Of a stretch of 64,000 nt of DNA, positions 11,297-21,850 are shown piece after piece. This DNA comes from Diploptera punctata (taxonomy: Eukaryota; Arthropoda; Insecta; Blattodea; Blaberidae): the NCBI GenBank assembly GCA_030220185.1, contig JASPKZ010009711.1, positions 99,776-163,775 of the forward strand. The letters run 5' to 3'. Under the pieces are notes generated by a model that saw only the letters and a list, made by a program, of their open reading frames with translations, did not search any database and was not told the DNA's origin. Each line of letters begins with the position of its first letter. Position 1 is the first letter of the stretch. Made by a program: the position numbers and the translations under genes.

Positions 11297-12002
11297 TGCC
11301 AGTGAGTAAGTAAGTAAGTAAGTGTAGTAAGTAAGTAATAGTAAGTAAGTAAGTAAAACCTGTCAATGAAGGAACTGACGGTTCCTTAAATATATTTCCG
11401 TCTTGGAAGTTTTCCTTCTTATAAAGGGTTCCCAATTTACAAGATTGAATTTTCTCACGCAGTGTAAGGGTTTTACATGCACGCTTTAAAAACATAACAT
11501 ATTGAACTGAAATACAGACGAAATAGTGTATGTAACACAGCTCAGTTTGCACGGCAATACAAAAACAATTTTATTACACAAAAGCGAGAAGGAACTCAAC
11601 TACAGGAAGTCTGAAGAGTTTCCCAACTCCCACGCAGGTCACGTAAGCAGGCAAGGAAAAGTGAGGGATTCCCCGCTGTCACACATAAGCAAGGGTATCC
11701 CTACAATACAATGGCAACACAAGAAGGTAAAACGATATAATGCAGAAAGCGTCATAAGCAGAATTTTCACATGTGGTAATTAATACTGTAATTAGAACGT
11801 GCTTAAGAATAATTTTCCGTCTTACTGAGGTCAAAATTAAGTATTGGTACTTTAAAAACCATTCCGTTTCAGAGTTATGAAGGTTTCCGGCTATAGGCCT
11901 ACAGGACGATTTTACATATAAAATCATACCGTTCTGGAGATTTTTTCCGTATTTACAGGTTTCCTTCTTATAGAGGTTCCGGCTAAGACAGGTTTCACTG
12001 TA

Positions 12003-12510
12003 TTTGAGGTCTAATATATGACGCATGAAATCAGTATGGAATTGGTTGTTAATATTGGTCACTAGGAAGTGTGTTATGGTTTTCAGATGAGAAGTTTAGT
12101 GAAACAATGGCTGATTCTAAATTCAATAAATTTTGTGGATAAAAATTTTATTTTAATTATATGTAAAATGGAATGTATGTATACGTAATTATTGTGAAAG
12201 TGGTAGCTAACTGATCCCCTATAAGGGTTAAAAACTTTCAATTCAGTGGAATGTAGTAATAATGACATGCGCCAGTCTTGCAATAACATGGTGGTCTCGA
12301 CATCTTTGAAGAAATTCTAACCTGGTGGGAAGAGTACCTTTTTTCTTCCGTGTATTTTCAATTGACAGTTTATAAAATGTATGGTTCTCAAAGAAGCCGT
12401 CGGTTCGATCCAAGTCTTTCATTACACGGTGGACTATAAGTACCGATACTGTACTACTTAGTAGTAACACCCAGAAACCTAAGTCAAATTATGCATCTCT
12501 GTGATCAAGA
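12003..12510. other. No recognisable feature
   Basis: AT-rich sequence between the MITE and the 21-bp minisatellite; nothing recognised. Confidence 0.5.
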
Positions 12511-12985
12511 TCAATACTGTGTGTTTCAAGATCAAGACTGTGTGTTTCAAGGTCAAGACACTGTGTGTTTCAAGATCAAGACTGTGTGTTTCAAGGTCAA
12601 GACTGTGTGTTTCAAGATCAAGACTGTGTGTTTCAAGATCAAGACTGTGTGTTTCAAGATCAAGACTGTGTGTTTCAAGATCAAGACTGTGTGTTTCAAG
12701 ATCAAGACTGCGTGTTTCAAGATCAAGACTGCGTGTTTCAAGATCAAGACTGCGTGTTTCAAGATCAAGACTGCGTGTTTCAAGATCAAGACTGCGTGTT
12801 TCAAGATCAAGACTGCGTGTTTTCAAGATCAAGACTGCGTGTTTCAAGATCAAGACTGCGTGTTTCAAGATCAAGACTGCGTGTTTCAAGATCAAGACTG
12901 CGTGTTTCAAGATCAAGACTGCGTGTTTCAAGATCAAGACTGCGTGTTTCAAGATCAAGACTGCGTGTTTCAAGATCAAGACTCT
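12511..12985. repeat. 21-bp minisatellite array
   Basis: About 22 tandem copies of a 21-bp unit containing GTGTTTCAAGATCAAGAC. The left units carry TGTGTG and the right units TGCGTG, so the array has two homogenised blocks. One unit near 12817 has an extra T. Since 21 is a multiple of three and the unit lacks stops, long frames on both strands (such as repeated KTVCFKI or FQDQDCV) are artefacts. Confidence 0.97.
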
Positions 12986-13404
12986 GTTTTTCTCATTTCA
13001 TAAAAATAATGGAAAAATAGTCTTAATAATTCAATTCTTTCCTCATTGCTCACTAATTTTTATATTCATCAAATTATATTCTCTTTTTTTTCAGTCAGAA
13101 TTGTAATGTATACTTAGTTTCTCTGTCTCTCTCTACCTTAGTTCAACCTCTCCTTTTGTTAGTCACTTTCACTTGCCCCACGTCACCATAACCTTACAAG
13201 GACACGATCTGTCGTGAGAGGATTTGTAATCCTGGACGTAGCGTCATCCTTTATGCGTTATCAGCTTATTGCCACGGCCACCTCTGAGACAATACGAACA
13301 TTTTAGACAATACATCACTTCATTCAGTCATACAATCGGACTCAACATGGATGATTATATGACAGCTAGATTGTGTTCGGTGGTTATTTGGACCTTAAAA
13401 TTCC
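12986..13404. other. No recognisable feature
   Basis: Nothing recognised between the minisatellite and the SINE fragment. Confidence 0.5.
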
Positions 13405-13535
13405 TGATATTTATCGTACAGGTGAGGATGAAATTCGAAAAACCTTCGTCCAGGAAACTAATCCCGACCGGGGAACGAACCCGTTCCACTATGTCTGACG
13501 CAGAGATGACGTTAATACTAGATCACAGCGGTGGA
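13405..13535 (-). repeat. SINE S1 fragment, decayed
   Basis: Reverse-oriented S1 head and body. The plus strand shows CAGGTGAGGATGAAATTCG, AATCCCGACCGGGGAACGAA (complement of box B) and ATCACAGCGGTGGA at the end. It is diverged and truncated. Confidence 0.7.
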
Positions 13536-13667
13536 GATATTCATACTTATTTGTTTGAAAAGGTGAATAGTTTGTGTTTTTAAACATCTTCTATCTGAAT
13601 AAAACAAATACATTAATCTGTTTACAAATTAACCATTGACATCTCTGATAAAATTACCGAGCTTATA

Positions 13668-14362
13668 TAGGGCTATTCACAAAGTAGGAACACACTTCAA
13701 ATATTTCTTTCTTTCAAACTATAAAAAATAGAAACACAATTCCAACGTTCCTAGAAAGAGAAAAGTTTGAAGTTCCGATCACGGCCGCATTGGCGCTGTT
13801 GCTTGTCATGTTGATTGTTTGTATTAAAATGGCGACACAACAGGAAATAGCATTTTGTGCTCTGAAATTAGCAAAACTAGAGTCTGTTAGTGAAGTTCAA
13901 CGTGTTTTTTTTTTGCCCTCAGTTTAATAAAAATGGTCTGCTGCCTCATTTCTCTAACCACGTACGACGTTACCTGAATATCTCCATTCTAGGATGTTCG
14001 ATTGGAAGAGGAGCAGAAGATCAACTTCATCGCCGGTGGTCTCCCAGGTCACCAGACCTAATCCCGTGTGATTTTTATCACACGTTTTTATCCTCCCTAT
14101 GCCTGACACTCTTGAAAATCTGCGACATCGAACTGTTGAAGCTGTGAATTCGATTTGTAGAGACCAGCTGATTCGTGTGTGGCAAGAAATGAGCCACCGT
14201 TTTTTATATTTGTCATGTAACACATGATGCTCATATTGAATGCATGAAATGGTGAAATTTGAACTTTTCTTTTTCCAGGAAAATTGGAATTGTGTTTCTA
14301 TTTCTTGTAGTTTGGAAGATATAAATGTTTGAAGTCTTATTCCTTGTTTCTGAATGGCCCTG
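13668..14362 (+). mobile_element. Mariner-like element, internally deleted
   Basis: A 695-bp element flanked by TA (13666-13667 and 14363-14364). Its inverted termini extend at least 100 bp: AGGGC(T/C)ATTCA at the tips, then both ends share AATAGAAACACAATTCCAA. Between them is a transposase remnant. The N-terminus at 13831 reads MATQQEIAFCALKLAKLESV; then comes a jump to the C-terminal third with SNHVRRYLN, RWSPRSPDLIPCDF and WQEMSHR. Most of the DDE domain is deleted, with a frameshift after IPCDF. Such shells cannot transpose alone. Confidence 0.87.
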
Positions 14363-14518
14363 TATAAACAAGCAAACTACCAACAGAGATTATCTGTAAT
14401 AAATATACATACATCTGTGTCATAGGTAATGGAGTATGTTACCAAAACTCGAAATTTTAGATTGTAACATTCCAATTAAACAATTTCAGGACCCAATTTC
14501 TCAGAATTAGAATGCCCA

Positions 14519-15219
14519 TCTAATATATAAAAAATTAATGTTTGTTTGTTTGTTTGTTTGTAGGTCCGTGATGATTTGTTCGTACTTTATGCACGGCCAT
14601 ACCGTTGACCCGATTGTGATGGGGCTTTTTTGTAAAATGTTCAGGCGATTCCCGGGATGAAACATCATAGGCTATAAGAGAGTGGTGATACCTCAACTCC
14701 CACACCCTTTTAAAAATCGCCCTTTGTAGCGGAAAAACGTGAAAAAAGTAGCTCTTTCGGCGCTTAAAATGGCTTTAAGCTGAATCCTTAAACCATTACA
14801 AATACACAAAATCAATGTACACAGCAATTTAATATCTCAAAAAGCTCTACAAAAAAAGGTCGCGACAAGCATTTGTTTATTTCTACGGAGTAACTCACAC
14901 TAACCATTTTTGTCTTTCATTGATGACAAGAGATCGAGACAAAGTCGAGGGACAAGTACGTAGATTCCTGTGCCAGCATAGCAGATATGGAGGTGTATTC
15001 TTTTACGGATAACTCACAAAATCCGAATTTAGTCTTTTAGCTCAATTTATGCCAAGAAGATCGAGATTAGTGGATTCCCGGGCAACGCGGGTAATCAGCA
15101 CAGAATATCTAAAAATATACATTTATAATTATTTTTCCAACTACTTATTCAACTAAACATAAAAGCATAATAATTTTCATTTATTTAGGCGTAGCCAGCG
15201 CACGCCGGTTATTATCTAG
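14519..15219 (+). mobile_element. Non-autonomous Helitron copy 1
   Basis: Starts TCTAATATATAAAAAATTAA after an A and ends TTATCTAG before a T, the A|TC...CTAG|T signature of Helitrons. A terminal hairpin GGCGT-AGCCAGCGC-ACGCC lies about 10 bp before the CTAG. Near the 5' end is a GTTTGTTTGTTTGT run and GTTCGTACTTTATGC. There is no Rep/helicase frame. A longer reverse copy lies at 52082-53228. Confidence 0.9.
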
Positions 15220-15396
15220 TGAATTTATAAAATATGCAATTTCTAATTAAAATAATATCTGTCTAAATATCAATTTTCGCAGGTACTATAATACACAGAA
15301 ATAACATGGTACAGTACAAAATGAGGATAAATTATGGTTTTCACACTTAAGCTGTTGTGTGACATAAACTAACTATAGCTAGATTGAATTTTATGT

Positions 15397-16073
15397 TGAG
15401 TAAACATTGAGTCTTGTTGCTAAACATTGAAGGTCTTGATGGTTAAACATTGAGTCTTGATGTAAACATTGACGTCTTGATGTAAACATTGATTCTTGAT
15501 GTAAACATTGAGTCATTGATGATAAACATTGAGTTCGTGATGTAAACATTGAGTCTTGATGTCTTTTGTCTGTAACCATTGAGTCTTGATGTAAACATTG
15601 AGTCTTGATTGTAAACATTGAGTCTTGATGTGTAAACATTGAGTCTTGATGTAAACAATGAGTATTGTGTAAACATTGAGTCTTGATGGTAAACATTGGA
15701 GTTCTTGATGTAAACATTGAGTCTTGATGTAAACATTGAGTCTTGTTGATGTAACATTGAGTCTTGATGTAAACATTGAGTCTTGATGTAAACATTGAGT
15801 CTTGATGTAAACATTGAGTCTTGATGTAAACATTGAGTCTTGATGTAAACATGAGTCTTGATGTAAACATTGAGTCTTGATGTAAACATTGAGTCTTGAT
15901 GTAAACATTGAGTCTTGATGTAAACATTGAGTCTTGATGTAAACATTGAGTCTTGATGTAAACATTGAGTCTTGATGTAAACATTGAGTCTTGATGTAAA
16001 CATTGAGTCTTGATGTAAACATTGAGTCTTGATGTAAACATTGAGTCTTGATGTAAACATTGAGTCTTGATGT
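15397..16073. repeat. 19-bp minisatellite array
   Basis: About 35 copies of GTAAACATTGAGTCTTGAT. The right half (about 15770-16073) is almost perfect. The left half carries many 1-3 bp insertions, deletions and substitutions. Minus-strand frames of about 200 codons (repeating MFTSRLNVYIKTQCLHQDS) are repeat artefacts. Confidence 0.97.
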
Positions 16074-16123
16074 GTCCACTTTTGGCTAAAATGAGTTTTA
16101 CGCTGATTCATATTACTTTTGTA

Positions 16124-16402
16124 CCAGCCTCACGGTCTAGTGGTCAGCGTTAGTGACTACTGTTAATAGGGAATTTTTCCTAAAGAGAATTATTCCTGTG
16201 GTTCCCATGGTCTGGAATTTTAGGTTAAGAACTCTCCTGGCGCTTCATTATCATTTATCGCCCATCATTTCATCGGGGTAACGTAACTCCGCCTTGCAGG
16301 TGCCCCAACCTAAAAAATGGATTACAATTCCGCCAATTCCAGGGGAGAAAGCCAGAAATGTCATAAAAGCAACTTGGTGGCATTAGACAAAAAAATATTA
16401 CT
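16124..16402 (+). repeat. SINE S2 (head 2 + tail A)
   Basis: tRNA-like head CCTCACGGTCTAGTGGTCAG with a box-A-like GTGGTCAGCGTTAGTG. The box B region is lost by a small deletion. It is followed by TTATTCCTGTGGTTCCCATGG, then tail A (CTCTCCTGGCGC... GGTGCCCCAACC ... GTGGCATTAGACAAAAAAA). Tail A is the same one attached to head 1 at 1758-2140. Confidence 0.82.
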
Positions 16403-16687
16403 TTTGTAAATTTTTTACATTTTTGTACTTTTATTTTCAACGTGACTGCAATGCTTCGTATCAAAAACGTTTAAAAGTATATTTTACATAATCCTGGACA
16501 TACATAATTTTCAATTAGGTCTAATCTAAAAAGTTAAATTATTCTCAAATGGAAACTTAAGGGTTTATTCCTCAATTATTGTTATAATTCTAGTCTCTTA
16601 TATTTAGTAGATTGAGGATCGTTATATAGGCCTATATATAATTTTTCTAATGCCACAACGTTGTCTTCTATGACATTTCTAGTTTTT

Positions 16688-16958
16688 TTCCCCTGTCATT
16701 GGCGGATTTGTAATCCATTTCTTAAGTTGAGGCACCTGGAAGGCGGAGTTTCGTTATCCCGATGATATGAAGGGTGATAAATTTTCTAATTAAGCGCCAG
16801 GAGAGTTCTAAACCTAAACTTAACCTAAATTCCAGACCATGGGCAACACAAGGAATAATTCCCTTTGAGGAAAAATTCCTGGTTTATACCGGGAATCGAA
16901 TCCGTGACCTCACGAGTAGTAGTCAGTAACGCTAACCACTAGCCCACGAGGCTGATTA
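16688..16958 (-). repeat. SINE S2, reverse copy
   Basis: Reverse copy with intact internal promoter. On the minus strand it reads GCCTCGTGGGCTAGTGGTTA for box A and GGATTCGATTCCCGG for box B, then the shared body and tail A. With the forward copy at 16124-16402 it forms a tail-to-tail inverted pair about 285 bp apart. Confidence 0.87.
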
Positions 16959-17044
16959 TATAGACCTATATATTGGTGTACAAATTATAAATGCTGAATC
17001 ATTTTATTGAGGTATTGTGCAGTGTACAAACATCCCATCCATCC

Positions 17045-17342
17045 ATAGTAATTCTGCCTGAAGGCAGGTCTTTCACTGCAATCGTAGCATTTTCATACTA
17101 TGCTTTGCAGCTTTACTAGGGAATTATAGGTGTGGTAGCTACCCGTTGTTTTCCACACCGGTGAAGGATGATGATGACCGGATGATTTTCGGCGACTGCT
17201 GGGTCCTAAGCTTCCTGACATTTGTCTCACAGGTGAGGAAAAACCCTGAAAAACCCTCACCCAGGAGCCTGTCCCGACCGGGTATCGAACCCGGGCCCGC
17301 TGCGTGACAAGACAGCACGCTACCTCGAGACCACAGCGGTGC
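17045..17342 (-). repeat. SINE S1 (head 1 + tail B), reverse
   Basis: The plus strand shows AGTAATTCTGCCTGAAGGCA and GGGAATTATAGGTGTGGTAG (tail B), then TCACAGGTGAGGAAAAACCC, CGACCGGGTATCGAACCCGG (complement of box B) and CTCGAGACCACAGCGGTG at the head. One of the best-preserved S1 copies here. Confidence 0.9.
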
Positions 17343-17734
17343 ACGTATAAACTATAGAATGTTTATTATTTTTTCGAAACAGGTAGCAGATTATAAAAAA
17401 ATAACGATTCTTAATGGAGATTAAATAATAGACCTATAGTCGATCACGCGTACGAACTCTGAATTTAGAAAAAAATAGTCTTCACATTTAAGAATCCAGG
17501 AGGCAATAAATGAAGCAATTATGTAAGTCATTAAGCCAATAATTATACTAATGTGAAGGCCAGGTCACTGAAATCACAAGTATAGCAGCTACAGTAAATC
17601 TCGTACTATTCTCATTTCTTAATATTAATGTTAGTTATTTTGGAAAGACAACATTTTAAGTAAGAATCTAACATCAAATGTAAATAGCGAATTTATTTTC
17701 GTTTACGAAATGTTGCAAGGTATTAGTAACTTAT
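17343..17734. other. No recognisable feature
   Basis: AT-rich; nothing recognised. Confidence 0.5.
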
Positions 17735-18332
17735 TGACATGGACTATTTAACTCATGCCCCAAATGGTAGTCAATGACCAATCAGATTTCAATGAATTTT
17801 ATTTAACAACCAATGACAGTCGTGTTTCATCTCGCTCTTTATCGATTTCTCTTAATCAGCTCCTGCTCTTGTGATAAAGAAAGCTCCTTTCTTTTAATAT
17901 TCTGAACAGCTCAGAGCATTATTTTTCTCCTACAAATACATTGAATATAGCAAATAACGAAACAGATTCTATGATTTTACTGAGATGTTTACTTAAAAAA
18001 AAATAACTTATAATGTTTATTATAATATACAGTTTGATGTGTTTCATTATTTTTCCACTAGGGTGCATTCTTACAATATTGCGATCCTATTTGGCAATAA
18101 ATAAATATGATTAAGTTACAGTGAATATACATAACCTCACGTTTGTGATTTGTCTTCAAACATCGCCGTTTACATTAAATATATAAATATTTTAAAATAC
18201 CGGTTACTTTATTTAAATAATGTCTTTTGAGTAAACAGCTTAATCTTATTCGTTAAATAGTCCTAACAAAATGTCACTCTTGATTTCCAAATCCTCTAGA
18301 TAAATTGGAAATCACTCGTGGCATTACTTACG
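17735..18332 (+). repeat. Rep-A repeat copy b
   Basis: About 0.6 kb of Rep-A: CAATGACCAATCAGATTTCA, CTGAACAGCTCAGAGCATTA, CCACTAGGGTGCATTCTTAC, TTTGGCAATAAATAAATATG, CATCGCCGTTTACATT, then the terminal hairpin at 18271-18326. Here the hairpin loop and inner arms are deleted, so the stem is short. No coding frame. Confidence 0.88.
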
Positions 18333-18732
18333 ATAATTCCAACATTTAAGATTCGAGTTTCGATCATATTTAGAAAGTTCAGGTAAGAATGAGATGACAA
18401 ATCCCGGACTATTATCGTAGGGATTATGAAATCTATCACATTTTTAAGTGTGGCTAGTCCTCTTTACTAACGTGGATCTCGTTAAAAGGTATCTTGAATA
18501 TTGTTAAGAATATTCGAAGATCTGTATTGTAAATAAACTATTACATTATTCCACAATTGTATTAAGCATGGGATGTGCATGTTAATATCAACAGAAAAAT
18601 AAGAGATAAAGAACGGATTATAAAACCACCTCATGTAAGTAATCAAGTCATGATTTGTGGAGGTGAAGGTCAGGACTCTGGAAATTTTCTGAAAGAGGTA
18701 GACTAACAAGAAATTCGCGTAATTTAAAACTT
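18333..18732. other. No recognisable feature
   Basis: Nothing recognised. Confidence 0.5.
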
Positions 18733-18734
18733 TC

Positions 18735-18771
<37 letters not shown>

Positions 18772-18866
18772 GTATTATTATTATTAGTATTATTATTATT
18801 AGTATTATTATTATTAGTATTATTATTATTAGTATTATTATTATAGTATTAGCATTAGTATTATTG

Positions 18867-18952
<86 letters not shown>
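18733..18952. repeat. (ATT)n / ATTAGT microsatellite
   Basis: A 220-bp ATT-type array with a higher-order ATTATTATTATTAGT pattern in its left half. Confidence 0.95.
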
Positions 18953-19264
18953 ATTTACAACCCTGTTTTCAAAAATGCACAAACAAACATTTTATTTTCG
19001 AAATAAGATATATTTATTTTGGAACGAAGTTTACTGTTTTTAAATGACAAGAATACATATTTTGTAAATAATTGTGGAGATAAAATTTGCAGATTCTCCT
19101 ATCATAAGTTAATTTTATTTTTCCTTCGTAGGAGATATTTTTTTTAGTTCCTGGTGATACAATTATTATTGGTTAAATTTCTAAACTAAACTGTGGGGAA
19201 AATTTGTTTCCAGAAGCATTAAACATATGTATAACTGTTATTAAACTTTTCAATAAGATGAGAT
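18953..19264. other. No recognisable feature
   Basis: AT-rich; nothing recognised. Confidence 0.5.
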
Positions 19265-19420
19265 AAAAAACAAATGGCGGGATGATGTTATAAAAGATAT
19301 ATTAGAAATGAAAATTAGAAATTGGCCAGTCTGTATCCAGGTGGAGAAAAATTATTGAGGAGACCAAAACTTCAATGAGGTTGTAGTACCCTGCTAAAGA
19401 AGAAGCAAGATGAGATAAGC
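19265..19420 (+). pseudogene. LINE C-terminal scrap
   Basis: Weak match to the last residues of a non-LTR polyprotein: KWRDDV-like, then NWPVCIQVEKNY-like residues around 19325, and EETKTSMRL before AAGAAGAAGC. This resembles the NWxxxxQDRxxWRxIxEExKTxxGL ending of insect LINEs (from memory). Broken frame. Confidence 0.4.
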
Positions 19421-19677
19421 TAATAATAATATTTCAACATGTTTATCACAATACGAGTAAATACTTCGATAATCGTAGCTTTGATCAGCTGATATCAATC
19501 AAATCAAATCTGGATATTATGTGCTACTCATTGTACAGACTGTGATTGACATGAAATGTTTTTTTAAATCATACTGATCAATATTACAGGAATGGAAATT
19601 AGATTAATATTTTATTTATTTATGTACCCTTTCTCACACGATAAATATGTACGCCAAAATTTTACATGTTAAGGCAG

Positions 19678-20062
19678 TTAATAATAATAATAATAATAAC
19701 AATAATAATAACAATAACAATAATAATAATTTCTAAAAGCGTGACAGGCCTAGAAAGTCCTTGGGCTACCAGTCGGCTGATGGCCTCACATCCACATGTG
19801 TTAATCACAGAAGTAGACGATCATCTAGCCAGCGTAGGGGTGACATGTGGTCAGCATGTCGGGTCCCTCAGCCGTTATAGCTGGTCTTCTCAACCTGCAG
19901 TCGCTACTTATTCTAGCTACCCAAATGCCTCACGATGCTGGGTGGGCACCGGTCTCATACTAGCCGAAATTCATTCAGAAAATTTCTTCCCCCACTCGAA
20001 GCAGTGCAACTCCCGTAGCTCTGCACCAAGGCTGCTTGCCTTAACTACTCAGGTATGGCGCG
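19678..20062 (-). repeat. SINE S4, reverse, with (TTA)n tail
   Basis: On the minus strand: a tRNA-like head near 20060-20000 (GGTGCAGAGCTACGGG, CTTCGAGTGGGG as a degenerate box B), a body with GACCGGTGCCCACCC, GACATGCTGACCACATGTCA and AACACATGTGGATGTGAGGC, and a (TTA)-type tail at 19678-19730. Related copies lie at 48750-49000 (+) and, truncated, at 32806-32897 (+). Confidence 0.65.
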
Positions 20063-20063
20063 G

Positions 20064-20065
<2 letters not shown>

Positions 20066-20158
<93 letters not shown>

Positions 20159-20302
20159 GTAGTAGTAGTATTAGTAATAATAATACTAATAGTAGTAGTA
20201 TTAGTAATAATAATAATACTAATAGTAGTAGTAATGATAATAATAATAATAATAATAATAATTATACTAGTAATAATAATAATAATACTAGTAATAATAC
20301 TT
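20066..20302. repeat. (AAT)n microsatellite with AGT interruptions
   Basis: Long AAT array with blocks of AGTAGTAGT. It abuts the 3' end of the minus-strand LINE fragment at 20303 and is probably that LINE's tail. Poly-N, poly-I and poly-S frames in it are artefacts. Confidence 0.95.
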
Positions 20303-21084
20303 TTTTTTATTATTCCGGCTTTACAATGAATATACATTTTTCCGGTACCCATGTTCACAGTTAACTACATGTTTGTTTCAACACATTCTTATCTGTTCAT
20401 CCATATATCTTCTTCTATTTCCCATTCCCTCTTAGTTTCATTGATTCCCTGAATCCACGTAATATTTGGTCTACCCTTCTTTTTCCTTCCCTGTGGTTCC
20501 CAATCCAGGATTATCTTAGGTAGTCTTCCTTCTTCCATCCTTCTAATGTGTCCGTACCAATTTAATTGTTTCTTCTTTATAAAATCTAATATTGTACCAG
20601 CATTTTTTCTTTTATATATGAATTTCTGATTTTATCCTTCCTGGATATTCTTGCAGCACGTCTCCAGTAGTTCATTTCAGTGGCGAGTATTTTTTTTTTT
20701 TCATTTGTGCATTTAAAGCCCACACATCAGCTCCATAGGTAATAATGCTTCTTATTATTGTATTTAAAATAGTTTTTTTTTGTTTCTTTGAAGATATGTT
20801 TGTCCCATACTATTCCATTTAGGGCAGATATAGCATACTTTCCTATATTGATCCTGTTTCTTATCTCTGTTTCTTGTTTTCCATCTTTAGTAATTTTAAT
20901 TCCCAAATACTTATATTCTTCAGTGTATTTAATTGTCCCTAAATTTTCTTCTAGTATTAAATCTTGAGGAAGATCCCCTATTGTCATATATCTAGATTTA
21001 TCCATATTGATCTTTAAACCCCATAAACTATATTGTTGTATTAATTTTCTAGTGAGGCACTCTATTTCTTCAAATTCTTGAGCC

Positions 21085-21085
<1 letters not shown>
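20303..21085 (-). pseudogene. LINE RT thumb and C-terminal fragment
   Basis: Minus-strand non-LTR retrotransposon remnant. The frame at 20727-21086 begins just after the YADD box and reads GLKINMDKSRYMTIGD, YTEEYKYLGIKITKDG, RINIGKYAISALNGIVWDKH. Downstream on the minus strand the broken remainder reaches the 3' end near 20303, next to the AAT array. 5'-truncated at another AAT run (21086-21150). Confidence 0.8.
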
Positions 21086-21149
<64 letters not shown>

Positions 21150-21150
21150 T
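21086..21150. repeat. (AAT)n microsatellite
   Basis: About 65 bp of AATAATAAT passing into AAATAAAT. Confidence 0.95.
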
Positions 21151-21674
21151 AAATAAAATCTTGAGACAGTACTCGACGTTTTTATTTTACATTGAACTTA
21201 TGATTACAGAATATTTACTATGACAATTTTGAAGTGTTCCCTTAGGCTTATTTTCAAAACATTTAGGCAGCAGGAATTCTTAAATGTCATATGAATAGTT
21301 ACGTTCTCCTATGGATTCGAAGTTTGACGATGAAAACCAGCACAAAGATTAATATCTCAAGGCACATGTTTTAATTATAATCATTGAAAGTAATTAGATA
21401 GATTAAACTCCAAGTAAGTTAAATACATTACGATCCAAATTTTCAGATGTAATAAACAGAAATCTTACAGAAGGTAAATAAACAGAAATTTTGGTTATTA
21501 AGAGAAACTATTAAGAAAAACAATCATTTAACGGTTGATTGCAAAATAGAAACTAGGCTAGAAACATGTGATACTAGAGTATGTTCGAAGAATATAAAAT
21601 GACAATTTTGAGGACGGTAGTAAATATAAAATTAAGGGATCATGTCAGAAGTGAAAAAGTAATAAATATTAGCT
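21151..21674. other. No recognisable feature
   Basis: AT-rich; nothing recognised. Confidence 0.5.
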
Positions 21675-21850
21675 GAGCCAGCCTCTAACGGAAATGAGTA
21701 CCAGATGCCTGTTCTGGGATAAAGACGGCCGTCACGCAGGGCTGACAACCCGACTGACATCAACTGCCGATTGTCCAGAAAAGTGGGAGCCTTAACCTTC
21801 CACTACCCCAAGGGCCTCATGAGGCCTGTAGTGGGATACTTTTATCTTTA
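21675..21850 (+). repeat. SINE S3, 3' part
   Basis: The headless body of S3: CAGCCTCTAACGGAAATGAG, GGCCGTCACGCAGGGCTGAC, GTGCCGATTGT-like and CTACCCCAAGGGCCTCATG. Compare the complete copy at 23904-24215. Confidence 0.85.

Larger units (their letters stand above)
8023..11353 (+). mobile_element. RTE-like LINE, near full length, with TSD
   Basis: A 3.3-kb non-LTR retrotransposon bounded by the target-site duplication TAAAACCTGTCA (8011-8022 and 11354-11365), so both ends are defined. The 5' end is CCCTCCATGGTATC followed by CGTGGTGGAGTGGC. The 3' end is GGGTTCGATAGTGCCAGTGA plus a (GTAA)n-like tail from about 11304. It contains an APE-type endonuclease and an RT in several broken frames. The insertion target was 15 bp inside the left terminus of a Tigger-like MITE. 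Domain layout fits RTE-type, 'craniofacial development protein 2-like' elements (from memory). Confidence 0.92.
8008..12000. mobile_element. Tigger/pogo-like MITE, split by LINE
   Basis: Non-autonomous DNA transposon with termini CAGTAAAACCTGTC at 8008 and GACAGGTTTCACTG at 12000, flanked by TA on both sides (8006-8007 and 12001-12002). That is the signature of the Tigger/pogo branch of Tc1/mariner. Own sequence is 8008-8022 plus 11366-12000 (about 650 bp); the rest is the RTE LINE. A 454-bp sister copy in the opposite orientation lies at 63308-63761 and shares internal blocks such as GGTTCCTTAAATATATTTCC. No transposase is encoded. Confidence 0.88.

Noticed and set aside
12479..13106. Overlapping frames of 150-200 codons on both strands
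   Set aside because: They run through the 21-bp minisatellite; length is explained by a stop-free unit divisible by three.
12511..16073. CRISPR-like array
   Set aside because: Units are contiguous with no unique spacers, and this is eukaryotic DNA; they are minisatellites.
15391..16111. Three minus-strand frames of 188-222 codons
   Set aside because: Artefacts of the 19-bp minisatellite (three frames of one repeating sequence).
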